Positions 11,813-22,881 of a DNA stretch of 64,000 nt are shown one piece after another; position 1 is the stretch's first letter; the number at the start of each line of letters is the position of its first letter. This stretch comes from Scleroderma bovista. Taxonomy: Eukaryota > Basidiomycota > Agaricomycetes > Boletales > Sclerodermataceae. Made by a program: the position numbers and the translations under genes. The notes under the pieces were generated by a model, which was not told where the DNA came from, made no database searches, and saw only the letters and a list, made by a program, of their open reading frames with translations. The stretch lies in NCBI GenBank assembly GCA_037178675.1, contig JAYMGJ010000547.1:62001-126000 (forward strand), written 5' to 3'.

Positions 11813-14800
11813 ATGAATACCACATCCGAACTGCGCGAAACCTGTGAACTGTCCATGGTATTGCAATATGTTGGAGTCCGCTTTCGACGGATGGTGCACG
11901 CGGTTCAACAACAGCCCGAGGGGATGCTGGCCACAGCTGAATGGTATGCAAATGTACAAACGGAAGTGGTAAGTTGTCAGAATCGTTTCCTCTGACGAAC
12001 TCCGACGAGAGCGGAGATAAGTACGAAGGGTCGTCGACGACAGGCGGAGGAGATGCGGAAGTGTTTGAGGACTTGGCTTCAGCGTATGTGCTGCGCCCTT
12101 GCGATACCTGCGTCCTCGAATTTCGGAGGACTAAGGAATGGAGAGACGGAGGTCCAACAAAGGTTGGGTTTACCAGAAGGCAGAGGGGACAGAGGAGAGT
12201 TTGCGGGAGGTATTCAAGCTGATATTCGAACTGAGGGACAATTCCCTCAGCGTGCGGAGTACTTATACTTTACATCGGGAATGTACAGTAACCGAGAAGC
12301 GGAGAGAAACATAGCGGAGATGTAGGTAAGAGTCTGCGGATGACAAATGGATGAGTAACATACACGGAACGGAGGTCAGTGATAAGCGTAACGGATCAAA
12401 AGGTTAACGGATCACAGCTATTAGTAATTGTTATCTAATCTAAAATGGGAACAAAGGGAACAGGAACAGAAATGGAACGGAGGCATACAATAACCGGAGG
12501 CGTAGATGCGGAACTATATACTAAAAGGAGATGGAGCGTCAATTGTCGGAGCAGAGATCGATACATAGCGTCGGAGGTGTGCGATTACGATCGGACTTTA
12601 GTTTACAACAGACTAGAGGCCTTGCAGAGTCACGAGGCGTCACGCGGTCGTGACAGTATCCCCCTTTAGGGCCTGAACCCTTGAGGGCCTTTGTGCATAT
12701 GGACTTCACAGGTTTGGCATTGTTCTGCTGAGATAAGCTTCTGATCGGAGTTCGGAAATTTACTGTGGGCGCGTATAAGAGTGCGACGCATGTTGTCCGC
12801 ATTGTTCAAACACCTTGTCCTTAGCTGGTCACTGACTCAGAAGATGACGAAGCCAACGCGACAGCGAAGTTTCTGGAGCGTGAGCGGAGGGACATAGTGA
12901 GGAAGGCAGTCGAAGCGGAACAGCGTCGGAAGGTCGAGGAGGCGCGAGCGGAGGTGCAGAAGAGGAAGGAGGTGAGTAGCGAACGTACTGTTTGTTGTGT
13001 GATGCTGACGAAAATGCGCCATTACAGGCATGCAGAGCCGAAGAGGCTTGCAAAGCGGAGGAAGCGAGAGCGGAGGCGACTCGCAAGGCGGAGGAAGAAG
13101 CGAAGGCGGAAGCAGCGCGCAAAGCGGAGGAAGAACGGAAGGCGGAGGAGGAGAGAGCACGCGAGAGACGCATCGAGGCGCTGCAGGAGGCGCATATAGA
13201 GCGACAGAGGCAGGAGTTTGAGGCGCGGAAGGCACGGGAGCAACAACGGAGATTGCAGGCGTGAGCGGAGGCCATCGCGGTCACTCAAGGTAGCGGTGGT
13301 GCGACAGCGGTGCCAGCAGTGGCAGCAGACGGGAGGCGTGCCCCATGTGCGCGGTGTCAAGACCACCTCAATAACCCAGCAGGGTGCGTGGCCCAGGCGA
13401 AGTCGAAAGCGACGGTGTGCGCGCCATGCCAGGGCGCACGCAAGTCCTGCTCTTGGAGCACAGCAGGGAAAGCGGCGGAGGCTTCCACAGTCGCAGGGAG
13501 CGGGACAGAGAACGGCGGAGCAGCGGCATCAAAACGGGTGGCGAGGAGACGACAGCAGAGCGAGGCGAACACATCGCCAAAGGGGGCAAGCAAGCGCAAG
13601 AAGGCGCGGAACACGACGGAGGAGGATGAGGCGGACGAAGAGGAGGTATTTGGGGTGCCCCGAGCGATGGCGGAGGAACAGCGCGACGCGCTGGGTATGC
13701 TTACCCAGACGCTAGCGCAGCTTGCTGAGCGGATGGGGGCGTCTGAGGCACGAGAGCGAGAGCGGATGGTGATCGAGAGGGAGCAGCTCGAGCTAGAGCG
13801 GGAGCGACTGGAGTTGGAGAGGAGGCGCACAGCGATGGAAGAAAGGTGGATGGCCGAAATGGACCGAATCATGGTCAAGCAGCGCCAGTTCATCCAGGGG
13901 TCGTCGACGGGGACGACACAAAAGGAGATCGCAGCGGCGGAGCAGGAGGAGGAGAACAGAGCAGATGGAGATGACGAAGAGGGGATGGCGGATGCGGAGG
14001 GAGAGGAGGATTAATGGACTAACTACATATATATATTTTTTTTTGTTTGTTGTATTTTTGTACTACAATTTTATTTGAATGGGTTGCCTTGTAGATTTCA
14101 ACGTAACGGAGTGAGTTCGGAGGTGGCGGAGTGACTTAGGCGGACTTGTGCGGACCAGGCTTGCCTGGGTACTTGTGATGGAAATCCTCGACGAGCTCCG
14201 ACGCATGGTTGAGCTCAGTGGCAAGGAGCCACGACGTTTCTTCATCTGTACCGGCATAGCCAGCCCAGCGGACTAGGTAGAGGAGTTGGCAGTGGCGTCT
14301 TCTGCGGTCGATCTTGGAGTCTAGGATTTCTTCGACTTCATATTCGACTTCTCTGTCAACTTTGATCGGAGGTGGCAGAGATTGGACGCAATTGGGAATA
14401 CTGCTTTGGTGGGAGGTCTCGAGTTGAGACACGTGGAATACTGGGTGCACGGACTTCATGGTGTCGGGGAGTCGGAGCGTGAAGGAGAGCGAACCAGGTT
14501 TGGCTATTATTTCGAAGGGTCCGAAATTCTTATCGGAGAGCTTCTTGGAGGGGCGCGTAGACCTGAAATACTTCGCCCTCACATAGACTTCATCACCTAT
14601 TTTAAAATCCGGCGGAGTTGATCTTTTCGCATCTGGGGGGCCTTGGTAGCGCTGTTGCGCAAGGGCCATCTCAGAGCGGAGAAAATCATGGAGTTCTTTG
14701 AGGTCGGAGGTGTATTCTTGAGCGCGGGAGGAACTGAGGCCCAAGTCGGAGTTTACTGCGATGTCAGGGTGGTAGCCTTTATTAGCAAAGAAGGGCGAGA

Positions 14801-17800
14801 CACCAGTGGTTGCGCTGGGAGAGTTATTAAATGCGAACTCCGCAAGTGGGAGGAGTTCGGCCCAGTTGTCTTGTTGATAATTGCAGTAGATTCGGAGGTA
14901 CTGCTCGAGTGTTTGGTTCGTCCACTCGGTTTGACCATCTCCTTCTGGGTGATAGCCAGAGGTGAAATGTAAGGTCATTCCGAGTGCTTTTCCGAGCGAT
15001 CGGAAGAAGTGAGAAACGAACTCCGAACCTCTGTCGGAGGTGACATGGGTGGGTACTCTGTGTTTGGAAAACACATGCGCGACAAAGAGCTTGGCAAGCT
15101 CAGGGGAAGTGATGGTGTCGTAGGTTGGAATGAATATTCCTTGCTTCGAGAGGCGGTCCACAACGACTAAGATGGAGGTGAATCCATCGGAGGAGGGTAG
15201 TTGCTCGATGAAGTCCATGGATATGGAATGCCATGGGCGAGCGGGGATCGGAAGTTGTTTTAATAGGCCGTAGGGCCTATGCCTAGGGACCTTAGCACGT
15301 CCGCAGGATGTGCAGGAACTTACGTAGTCTTTTACGAAGGTGCGGACACCTGGCCAGGTATATTCCCGGCGGACTAGTTCCAAAGTGCGGTTTTGGCCGA
15401 AGTGGCCGGAGAGCGGGTGGTCGTGCTTGTAGTGGAGGACTCTGAGGCGGAGATCATTAGCATCCGGCACATAGATCCTATCATCAAGGCGGAGTAGGCC
15501 AGCGGAGTCTGATGACCACCAAGAATTGGATGAGTCGGACTTGTGGCTGAGCGCGACAGGATCAGAGGGGAGAGCTGCGAGGATGTCTTTGTGGAGTTGC
15601 TCCACGTCGACGAGGATGGCAGCACGGATTGCCGGAGTGAGGAGAATTGTTGCCCTAAGGGAGGACACGAGTTGTTCTTGGGTGAACATGGGTCAGAGGT
15701 TGTGTGGGTTGACCCGAGCGTAGTCCCTATCCCCCTCTTTTGGGTAGACGTCCCAGCATCTAGTGAGGGCATCAGGCTTAGCTCCGAGGCGTCCAGGGCG
15801 GAAGCGGATGGCGAGGTTGAACTGGGAGAGGTACTCCGACCAGCGGGCTTGACGGCGGGTCAAGACCTTGGAGCTGGAGAAATATTCCAAGTTCTTGTGG
15901 TCGGTGACCACATCAACCGGAGTGGCGGAGCCCTCAAGGTAGTGTCGCCAGTGCTTAAAAGCCTCAAAAATGGCCAAAAGCTCCTTGTCATGGGTGTCAT
16001 AATTCAGCTCCGGAGCAGACAGAGTGCGCGAGTAGTACGCGACAGGGCGGAGGACCTCGTCGGAGCCAGTGATGGAAAGAATTCCAGCGATGGCGTAGTC
16101 CAAAGCATCAGTCTCCACAGTCAGCGGAGCATCAGGGACCCAGTGGGTAAGGATGGGAGCGGAGGTGAAGGCCTTCTTCAGGAGGTTAAAGGCGGAGCGA
16201 CAGTCCTCACCAAAATTCCAAGGAATGTTTTTGCAGGTAAGCCGCATGAGAGGCATGACAATGTCGGAGTAGTTGAAGATGAAGTGACGGTAGAAGTTCG
16301 CAAAACCGAGGAAGGACTGGATGTCCTTCACCTTGCGGGGTTCTGGCCAGTCGGAAATGGCTTTGACTTTGTCGGCGGACATGGAAAGGCCACCGGGGGA
16401 GAGGCAGAAGCCCAGGTATTCGGTGGAGGTGGTATGGAATTCGCACTTTTCCGGTTTAGCAAAGAGATTATGCTTGCGGAGGTGTCGGAGGACTTCGCAG
16501 ACATGCTTTTGATGTGATTCAATGTCTTCAGAGTAGATAAGGATGTCGTCCAGGTAGACGACGACACAGACATCAAGCATATCGGAGAGAATGCTGTTAA
16601 TAAAATCACTGGAAAGCCGCGGGAGCATTGGTCAAGCCGAAGGGCATGACATTCCACTCGAAGGAACCATACCGCGTGTGAAACGCAGTCTTCCATTCAT
16701 CCCCTTCAGCGATACGGACCAAATGGTACGTGTGGCGGAGATCGATTTTTGAATAGATCTTTGCCTTGCTGTGGGAATCCAGGAGGTTGGAGATGAGAGG
16801 GAGTGGGTAGCGGTCTTTCTTTGATATTTTGTTCAGTCCTCTGTAGTCAACGCAGAGGTGGAGTGATCCATCCTTTTTGCGTACGAACAGGACAGGAGCT
16901 CCATGAGCGGAGGTCGACTGTCGAATGAAGCCGTAGGAGAGGTGCTCGTCGATGAATGTGTGGAGCGCCCCTAATTCAGTCTGTGAAAGGGAGTACACAG
17001 TACCCAGTGGAGGGCTTGCGCCTTCCTCCAAATTGATTCGGAGATCATACTCGTGATGCGGAGCGAGCGTGGTAGCTTTTGCCTTGCTGAAGACGTCAGC
17101 GAAGTCATGGTAGACTTCTGGCACAGTGGAGAGATTGGGAGAATCGACAGGAGTGGCAGCGGAGGCTGAGCGGAGCTTCACGTCTTCTGGGTGGATGTAC
17201 AATGTGAAGTTGGTAGATCCCGTGAGTTTGCAAGCGCGTGCGAATGCAGCAGCGCCTATCAGCGAAACATAGGGAGCGGTCAACTGAGGCAAGTCGGAGT
17301 CAGAGGGCGGAGATGAGTCCTCTGGTGGCGGAGCCGTGGAGGCAGTCGCAGAGGCGGACTCGACAGAAGGAGGTACCGGGGATGCAGGCATTCGCAGTGT
17401 GCCTTTATGGAATTCGATGTGACCCAAAACCCAGTCAATCAACGGATTGTAGTGGGTGAGCCAGCTATGTCCGAGGACCAGCACGCAGGAGGAATCCAGC
17501 GGAGTTACGTAGAATGTTTCGGAGTTGACTTCGCCTGTGAAGAACTGAATGTCGAGTTTGATGGCTTTAGTAATGAAGGTGTTCATAGAACCGTCTAGGA
17601 GGCGGAGTTCAAGCAGAGCGATTGCGTAGGTTTCAAGAGCGTGTTTATTAACAAATTTGCTATCTATGAAACAGTGGCTAGAGCCAGAGTCAACAAGAGC
17701 AGAAACAGGAGGAATAGCGACGAGGGACGTAATCGTGACGGGGGGCATAAGGGAGTTGGGATCGGAGAGAGCGGACGCGTTGAGGCATAACTCCGTAGTT

Positions 17801-20564
17801 GCACAGTCGGAGTCAACGCAACCCCCAGCTTGTGCGGAGTTCTGGGAGCTGCTGTCTAATTTTTTGACTCCGCAGCAGCAGGAGTCACAGCCTTGGCAGA
17901 GCGGGCCTTGGCTTTAGAGCTCTTGGAGGTGGACTTTGGACAGTCCCTGGCCATATGGCCTGGCTGTCTGCAGAACATGCAGAGCTTATCTGTGATGCGC
18001 CGCTGGTGCTCTTCCTTGGTCAACTTGCCATCCTTTCCAAGATGGGCGGGGGTTTCGGAGGAGGCGGGCTTGGCGCCGGAGGAGCTCTTCGACTTCTCGG
18101 AGCTCTTGTTCTTGTTGTCCTTCTCCTTGGTTTTACCCTTGGAGTCGGACGAGGCGGAGGAGTTGCCTTTGGAGGTGGAGTTGGACGAAGAGGAAGTGGA
18201 GGTCTTGGCTTGGCGCGCAACTTCAGATTTGCGCTCCCAGTACCTGGCATTGATGGTCTGCGCGAGAGTGTGGTAACCATCAAGGGTGTGGGGTTTGCCA
18301 ACGCGAGAGATTTCGTCCTTGATGTGGTCGGGGAGACCGCTGTAGAAAATGTGGCGGAGGGCGCCGTCGCCATAGCCGCGGACTTGGCCAGCGAGGCGGT
18401 TGAACTCAACCATGTACTTGTTGATTTTCTGTCCTTCTTTCATGGACAGGTTGTCCAACTGATGTTCGGCGTCTCCGACGGGGTCGTGCAGGCTGAAGTT
18501 GGACTTCAGTTCGGAGACGAACTGGGCGTAGTTGTCCATCCATAGCGGACGGGCGCGGGGATTGGCGGAGTTGAGTAGGTCCGGTTCGAACCATTCGAGG
18601 GCCATGCCCTTTAGGTAGGACTGCGCGAAGGTGACCCTTGCGCGGTCAGAGGCGAACACCTTTGGGCAATCCTGAAAGTTCAATTCGCACTGAACAAGGA
18701 ATGCGCGGAGCTTGCGCGGATCGGTTCCGTTGAATGTGTCAGGTGCGCGGACTTTGGTGCGACCAGAAGAGGAGTCACGGTCGGCAGATGCCGTAGCGAC
18801 TTTGGTCAGCGCTTGGACCGCTTGTGCAAACAGGAGCAATGGGTCCGGGGTCGGAGTTGAGGCGGAAGGGGTAGGGGAGTCTGGTAGCGGGATGTCTGGC
18901 GGGTTGGGGGACGGCGGGTTACTACCTCCGCTGTCACCGCCATTGTTGCCAGGGTAGCCGTCGCCGTAGATGTCCAAGATGTTGTCGAAACGACGTGTGG
19001 AGTAAACTCCAGAGTCGTTGGGGCGGCGGGCAGCAGGGGTCGGAGTAGTTGGGTCGGGCCCCCAGGCAGAGTATTGTGATTGGAGAAGGAGAGGAACTCT
19101 CCTTCTTCAACCAAATCGTTACGGGAAGTAGAGGGCGCATTGAGCGCCTCTTGGCGCTCTTCGAGCACACGAGACTGAGCACGGGTAGTGATTATCGATC
19201 GACTAGTCATGGTTGGGAGTAATTAGCAGGTGTGCAAGAGTGAGTTTGAATATACTGTCAGAATCGTTTCCTCCGACGAACTCCGACGAGAGCGGAGATA
19301 AGTACGAAGGGTCGTCGACGACAGGCGGAGGAGATGCGGAAGTGTTTGAGGACTTGGCTTCAGCGTATGTGCTGCGCCCTTGCGATACCTGCGTCCTCGA
19401 ATTTCAGAGGACTAAGGAATGGAGAGACGGAGGTCCGACAAAGGTTGGGTTTACCAGAAGGCAGAGGGGACAGAGGAGAGTTTGCGGGAGGTATTCAAGC
19501 TGATATTCGAACTGAGGGACAATTCCCTCAGCGTGCGGAGTACTTATACTTTACATCGGGAATGTACAGTAACTGAGAAGCGGAGAGAAACATAGCGGAG
19601 ATGTAGGTAAGAGTCTGCGGATGACAAATGGATGAGTAACATACACGGAACGGAGGTCAGTGATAAGTGTAACGGATCAAAAGGTTAACGGATCACAGCT
19701 ATTAGTAATCGTTATCTAATCTAAAATGGGAACAAAGGGAACAGGAACAGAAATGGAACGGAGGCATACAATAACCGGAGGCGTAGATGCGGAACTATAT
19801 ACTAAAAGGAGATGGAGCGTCAATTGTCGGAGCAGAGATCGATACGTAGCGTCGGAGGTGTGCGATTACGATCGGACTTTAGTTTACAACAGACTAGAGG
19901 CCTTGCAGAGTCACGAGGCGTCACGCGGTCGTGACATAAGTGGAGAATGATTACATTTGATTAACACACTCATGAGCCCCCAGGCAAATTTAGAACGTGT
20001 GCTTGCCGCATGCCAGGCTATGGGTGCGAAGATGATATTGCCAATGATGGCGAGCAGGGTGCACAGAATGGTCGTACTAGAAGATCTGCTGCCGGCAAGA
20101 CTGTATGTGGCAATGCGACAGTTGAACGTCTATCATGCGAAGGCCGCCGAAGTCCAGGTTCCAAGTACGCTTCAAGTGGCAAACTCGTGGTGGGTAAATG
20201 GCCACGGCCCATGTATGGCAGGGTACAGCACGTGGCCGCTGCGGACCATGGTATCGGAGGCAGAGGCATTCTTTCTGCCGGACTTGGTATGCTCCCTTAT
20301 TCGTGTTGTGTTAGATACTAAAGCTTTTCCAAGGTTGCTGATAGAAAGGTCACCATTCTACTCACCGTTGGGTATACCTCCGACGAGGCCTTGTCAAATG
20401 CACAGTACTTCTGCGACAATATGTTGCGGAGCTCGGACAATGCCCTCAAATATCATATAGAGGTGATGCAGCATTGTGCAAAAAGGATGGAGGACATTGA
20501 GATGCTAACCCATGCACCAAATGCATTGCGGCAGAAATGGGAGGAGTCTTTGGGTGGTAGGTAA
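11813..20564 (+). CDS. Hypothetical host gene with a retrotransposon in intron 1
   Basis: Exon 1 (11813-11968) starts at an ATG and encodes about 52 residues ending [10 protein letters not shown], followed by the donor GTAAGT. The Ty3/gypsy element begins at the very next base (11,975). After the right LTR the target duplication TAAGT and the rest of the original intron continue to CCCCCAG at 19,983. Exon 2 (19984-20286) continues in phase 0 ([14 protein letters not shown] and [13 protein letters not shown]). A 47-nt intron (20287-20333) leads to exon 3 (20334-20564; [30 protein letters not shown]) and a TAA. Without the element the intron would be under 60 nt. The product is helical and unrecognised. 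Exon 2 has a competing open frame (from about 20010), so its frame rests on phase continuity. Confidence 0.55.
11975..12655 (-). repeat. 3' LTR (left copy) of the chromovirus
   Basis: 681 bp, aligned without gaps to 19256-19936. It differs from that copy at seven positions, every one a C/T or G/A change within a CpG of one copy. Because the element is minus-sense this is its 3' LTR. Confidence 0.95.
12656..12668 (-). other. Polypurine tract of the chromovirus
   Basis: Directly inside the left LTR the minus strand reads TAAAGGGGGATAC, purine-rich and abutting the LTR start. This is where a plus-strand primer site belongs and it confirms the element's orientation. Confidence 0.7.
12827..14014 (+). 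CDS. Spliced antisense accessory ORF inside the chromovirus
   Basis: On the strand opposite to gag-pol, between the end of pol and the 3' LTR, lies a coding-like region. The first visible exon (about 12827-12971, preceded by CCTTAG) and the second (13027-13260) encode a Lys/Glu/Ala/Arg-rich coiled coil. After a short break (13261 to about 13309, GTGAGC donor, acceptor uncertain) a long open frame runs to the TAA at 14012-14014. That frame starts with a Cys cluster (CARC, then [13 protein letters not shown]), then basic KRKK patches, a charged coiled coil ([18 protein letters not shown]) and an acidic C-terminus. It could be a nucleic-acid-binding protein. The acceptor for the middle intron does not keep frame cleanly, so this copy may be damaged. 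Confidence 0.55.
14136..17865 (-). pseudogene. Chromovirus pol (PR-RT-RH-IN-chromodomain) with two stops and a frameshift
   Basis: Domains in order on the minus strand: aspartic protease ([16 protein letters not shown]); reverse transcriptase ([31 protein letters not shown], catalytic [12 protein letters not shown]); RNase H ([23 protein letters not shown]); integrase with an HHCC-type N-terminus ([26 protein letters not shown]) and catalytic core ([38 protein letters not shown]); and a C-terminal chromodomain ([31 protein letters not shown]). A TGA at 15693-15695 lies between RNase H and integrase in an otherwise continuous frame. Near 16606-16615 the RT frame meets a TGA and one extra T. 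Both TGAs stand where CGA (Arg) is expected. Pol starts in the -1 frame relative to gag at 17865. Confidence 0.93.
17856..19210 (-). CDS. Chromovirus gag with CCHC zinc knuckle
   Basis: Gag forms the virus-like particle and packages element RNA. The main frame (18977-17856 and open further upstream) contains a retrotransposon gag domain ([23 protein letters not shown] motif, [37 protein letters not shown]). A Ser/Lys-rich linker and one CCHC knuckle ([14 protein letters not shown]) follow, before the stop TAG at 17856-17858. The best start is the ATG at 19210 ([14 protein letters not shown]), 46 bp inside the right LTR, but that frame shifts near 19,070-19,100 into the main gag frame, so the N-terminus carries an indel or is spliced. 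No tRNA-type primer binding site is obvious after the LTR. Confidence 0.85.
17859..17865 (-). promoter_or_regulatory. Candidate -1 frameshift slippery heptamer
   Basis: On the minus strand gag ends GAG TCA AAA AAT TAG. The heptamer A AAA AAT in gag frame fits the X XXY YYZ pattern and lies directly before the stop. A -1 slip would read on as TTA GAC AGC, the frame that stays open into protease. This would make gag-pol by programmed frameshifting. A 3' pseudoknot was not demonstrated. Confidence 0.55.
19256..19936 (-). repeat. 5' LTR (right copy) of the chromovirus
   Basis: 681 bp, ends TGTCA and TGACA on the plus strand, followed by the TAAGT target duplication. Being minus-sense, this copy holds the promoter for gag-pol. 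Confidence 0.95.
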
Positions 20565-22396
20565 ACATTGTATGAATACCTACATATATGTTCATCACAA
20601 CAATAATTGGTTAATCAAATATCGGCCAAAGCGACACATGTGATATAATGTTGCCGGCCAAAGTCTGAGCTGCGGCTGCAACACCCGGCCAGGTTAACAA
20701 TGAGGCAGAAATCACACAGGGAACACATTGGCATGAATGGGAATAGCACATGTCTGGGTGGAGGTGTCGTCCACATCTTCCAATACAATGGGTGCCGCAA
20801 GTTGATACCTTATGCCGGTCGTCAAGTTTGCGGCTGTGATGGCTGTAACCAATCATGGCCGGGCGGCAGTGGTGGCCTCCACTATGACAAGTACAGCCGC
20901 GGTATCACGGCAAAAGAAAGGTATGCCACAGCAATGCAGCCAGAGAACCAGGGATAGCTGCTGCTGCCGAAGGACTGTTAGCAGCATGGCGGCCAAAGCA
21001 GCAGGATAGCCATGGAATTGCGGCCAAGGGGCTAGAAGTAGCAGAGTAGGCCCCACCTCCTGCAGTTCCCAAGGCACGCCGCTAAAGTGGTGTCACACAA
21101 TGTGTCAAGCCCCATATGATGGTGTCCCATGATTACATAACAGCCCCAGGTGCCGTATCATCTATATGAGCAGGAGGCCCTGGATATAGTGTTCTCTATT
21201 CTATTATAGAGCCCAACAAATAGGAGTGAGTAGGAGGGCTGCAGTGCCAGTGTCCTGTGCTTTGCATCAGGCCCTAAATATGGTTTGCCATTTCTGTTGG
21301 CAGGCCAGAGGAATAGTGTGTTTCGGGCTTTGATCAGGCTGTAACAACAGAGTCCCTTTCTTACCAAAGGGCCATGGAACTATTGTCCCTTGCATTCCAA
21401 TGGGCTGTGCAGAGACTGTACCTTTAAGGGGTGCTAGCCACAGGTGTGGTGTCCCATAACTCTGGGCAAGCCCTGGAGACAGCGTCATTTATAGTCAGTG
21501 CGCCCAGCTCAGTCTGACAGGCAATGGCCATGGTATCCCATAGCATTGGGCAGGCCCTAGCAGAGGTGTTATCTAGCTATGCAGGCAAACCTTGCAAGTA
21601 CATTTTAAAGTGACAAGCCATGAATGGGGTGTCCCAGAGGATTAAACAAGCCCTCAATGCAGGAACAACTATATAGTTGGGAAGGCATGTGGATAGGTGT
21701 CCCATTGAGTGCGTTGGGCCACAAAGTTGATCTCCCTGTATACCCATTAGGCCCTAGATACTATGTCCTCTATATAGATGTATCACCGTGCATATAGTGT
21801 TAAGTAACTACCGTTAGGCCAAGATCCGGCACGAGGAACTGTCGGCACTAAATTGATGCAGCAATAGATGCGGCCGACACATAACACCCGGCACCACATA
21901 TCGTCGGCACCACATATCAGCGGCACTGCATATCAGCGGCACAACATCTCATCGGCACATCATCTCATTGAACATGCCGGAGTGTTGACTTTGCCACACT
22001 GTTGACCATGCCGCAATGCTGATTGACCGGCTCACTATGGTGTTATTGCTGCCGTCAGATTTCACCACACTGCCTCCATTGCGTACTGGCTCACTTATTC
22101 TATTGGTATGCTACTCCTCTGAGACCGAGTATTTTCATGACGACACCCATTTGTCCGGCTTAAGACTTTCACCCTACCCCGCGATGACAACAGAGCCATG
22201 GGCCCACCATTGTCACTTGGTGACAATGCTGTCGGGGGCTGATCCCTGTGATACGGCAAAGCTCTAGTCATAAGCCTCACTTCCACCAGCCCGTGTAACA
22301 CAGCTGATTGTCATCGTCCGCTGACCATATAACATGGCCTACCCAGGTGCATGGGCTCCATGTCACCAATGAAAGCAACAGCACAATAGCACTTAC
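20565..22396. other. Degenerate repeat region without genes
   Basis: From about 21,060 to 21,790 the sequence is a diverged tandem array built on words such as GTGTCCCATA, GGGCAGGCCCTAG and GCCCTGGATA at irregular 55-75 bp intervals. Open frames here (for example 21158-21488) reflect the repeat. At 20,620-21,050 there is GC-richer sequence with no recognised product. Confidence 0.5.
21889..21970 (+). repeat. Short tandem repeat CGGCACCACATATCA, five degenerate units
   Basis: Units of 16-19 bp start CGGCACYRCATATCRN and repeat about five times, followed by related CGGAGTGTTGAC and CACACTGTTGAC words. Confidence 0.7.
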
Positions 22397-22716
22397 GTTG
22401 TGGCTGCCACAATGCAAACTCAACTGCACAAAGCTCACGCCCATATCACCGGCACAAGTTGTCAGCTTCCATCCCAAGTCTGAGTTGCTCTTCATGGCAA
22501 TGATCTAGCTTAAGAAGGGCTCGGATCCCCGATCTAACTTCACAATCCTTGAGCCATAACGGAATTTCTCCCTGAGAATGTGTGATCCAAACATCTTCAA
22601 AAAGGGTCTGGTCATTGCAAAGCTCAGCAAGTTTGGTTGGGAGTGGTGTTGGTAATGGTATGGCATATGACGGATCATATAGTTCCTCGAGGCACAAACA
22701 ATAGGGAGATTCAAAG
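22397..22716 (-). pseudogene. Fragment of a KDZ-transposon-linked protein
   Basis: The minus strand encodes FESPYCLCLEELYDPSYA, LFEDVWITHSQGEIPLWL, VRSGIRALLKLDHCHEEQ and RLGMEADNLCR. An in-frame TGA at 22446-22448 follows, then YGRELCAVEFALWQPQ and a GTAAGT donor at 22396. From memory, this run (EADNLCR-W-[YF]GREL) occurs near the C-terminus of large uncharacterised proteins belonging to Kyakuja-Dileera-Zisupton type elements of Agaricomycetes; Trp is expected at the stop. Its 5' part is cut off by the Harbinger element to the right. The family name is from recall only. Confidence 0.5.
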
Positions 22717-22881
22717 TTGACTGCAGTTGCAGTTGCAGTTGCAGTCACACCAAATTAGGACATACCATGTATTAAACATTTACCAGTGTTTCTACTATAT
22801 CGGGACATAAACGTATTAGATAATCCACTCTGTGGATGCCAATCAACAGCACATCTAGTACAGCATCCACACCACGAAACC

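Larger units (their letters stand above)
11975..19936 (-). mobile_element. Full-length Ty3/gypsy chromovirus with TSD TAAGT
   Basis: Two 681-bp LTRs bound a 7,962-bp element whose gag and pol lie on the minus strand. The 5-bp target site duplication TAAGT lies at 11970-11974 and 19937-19941. LTR ends are TGTCA and TGACA; read on the sense strand the LTR begins TGTCACGACC, as in many fungal chromoviruses. Internal order is gag, protease, reverse transcriptase, RNase H, integrase, chromodomain, then a spliced open frame on the opposite strand. Pol has two in-frame stops and one base insertion, and gag has a frame break, so this copy is not autonomous. The LTRs differ at only seven sites (about 1%), so the insertion is fairly young. 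Confidence 0.95.

Noticed and set aside
12829..13893. Long minus-strand Ser/Ala-rich frames opposite the antisense ORF
   Set aside because: They are shadows of the Lys/Glu/Ala/Arg coiled-coil coding strand; composition alone keeps them open.
17893..18545. Plus-strand frames of 127 and 196 codons across gag
   Set aside because: Gly/Leu/Val-rich shadows of the gag coding strand, which has clear capsid and zinc-knuckle motifs.
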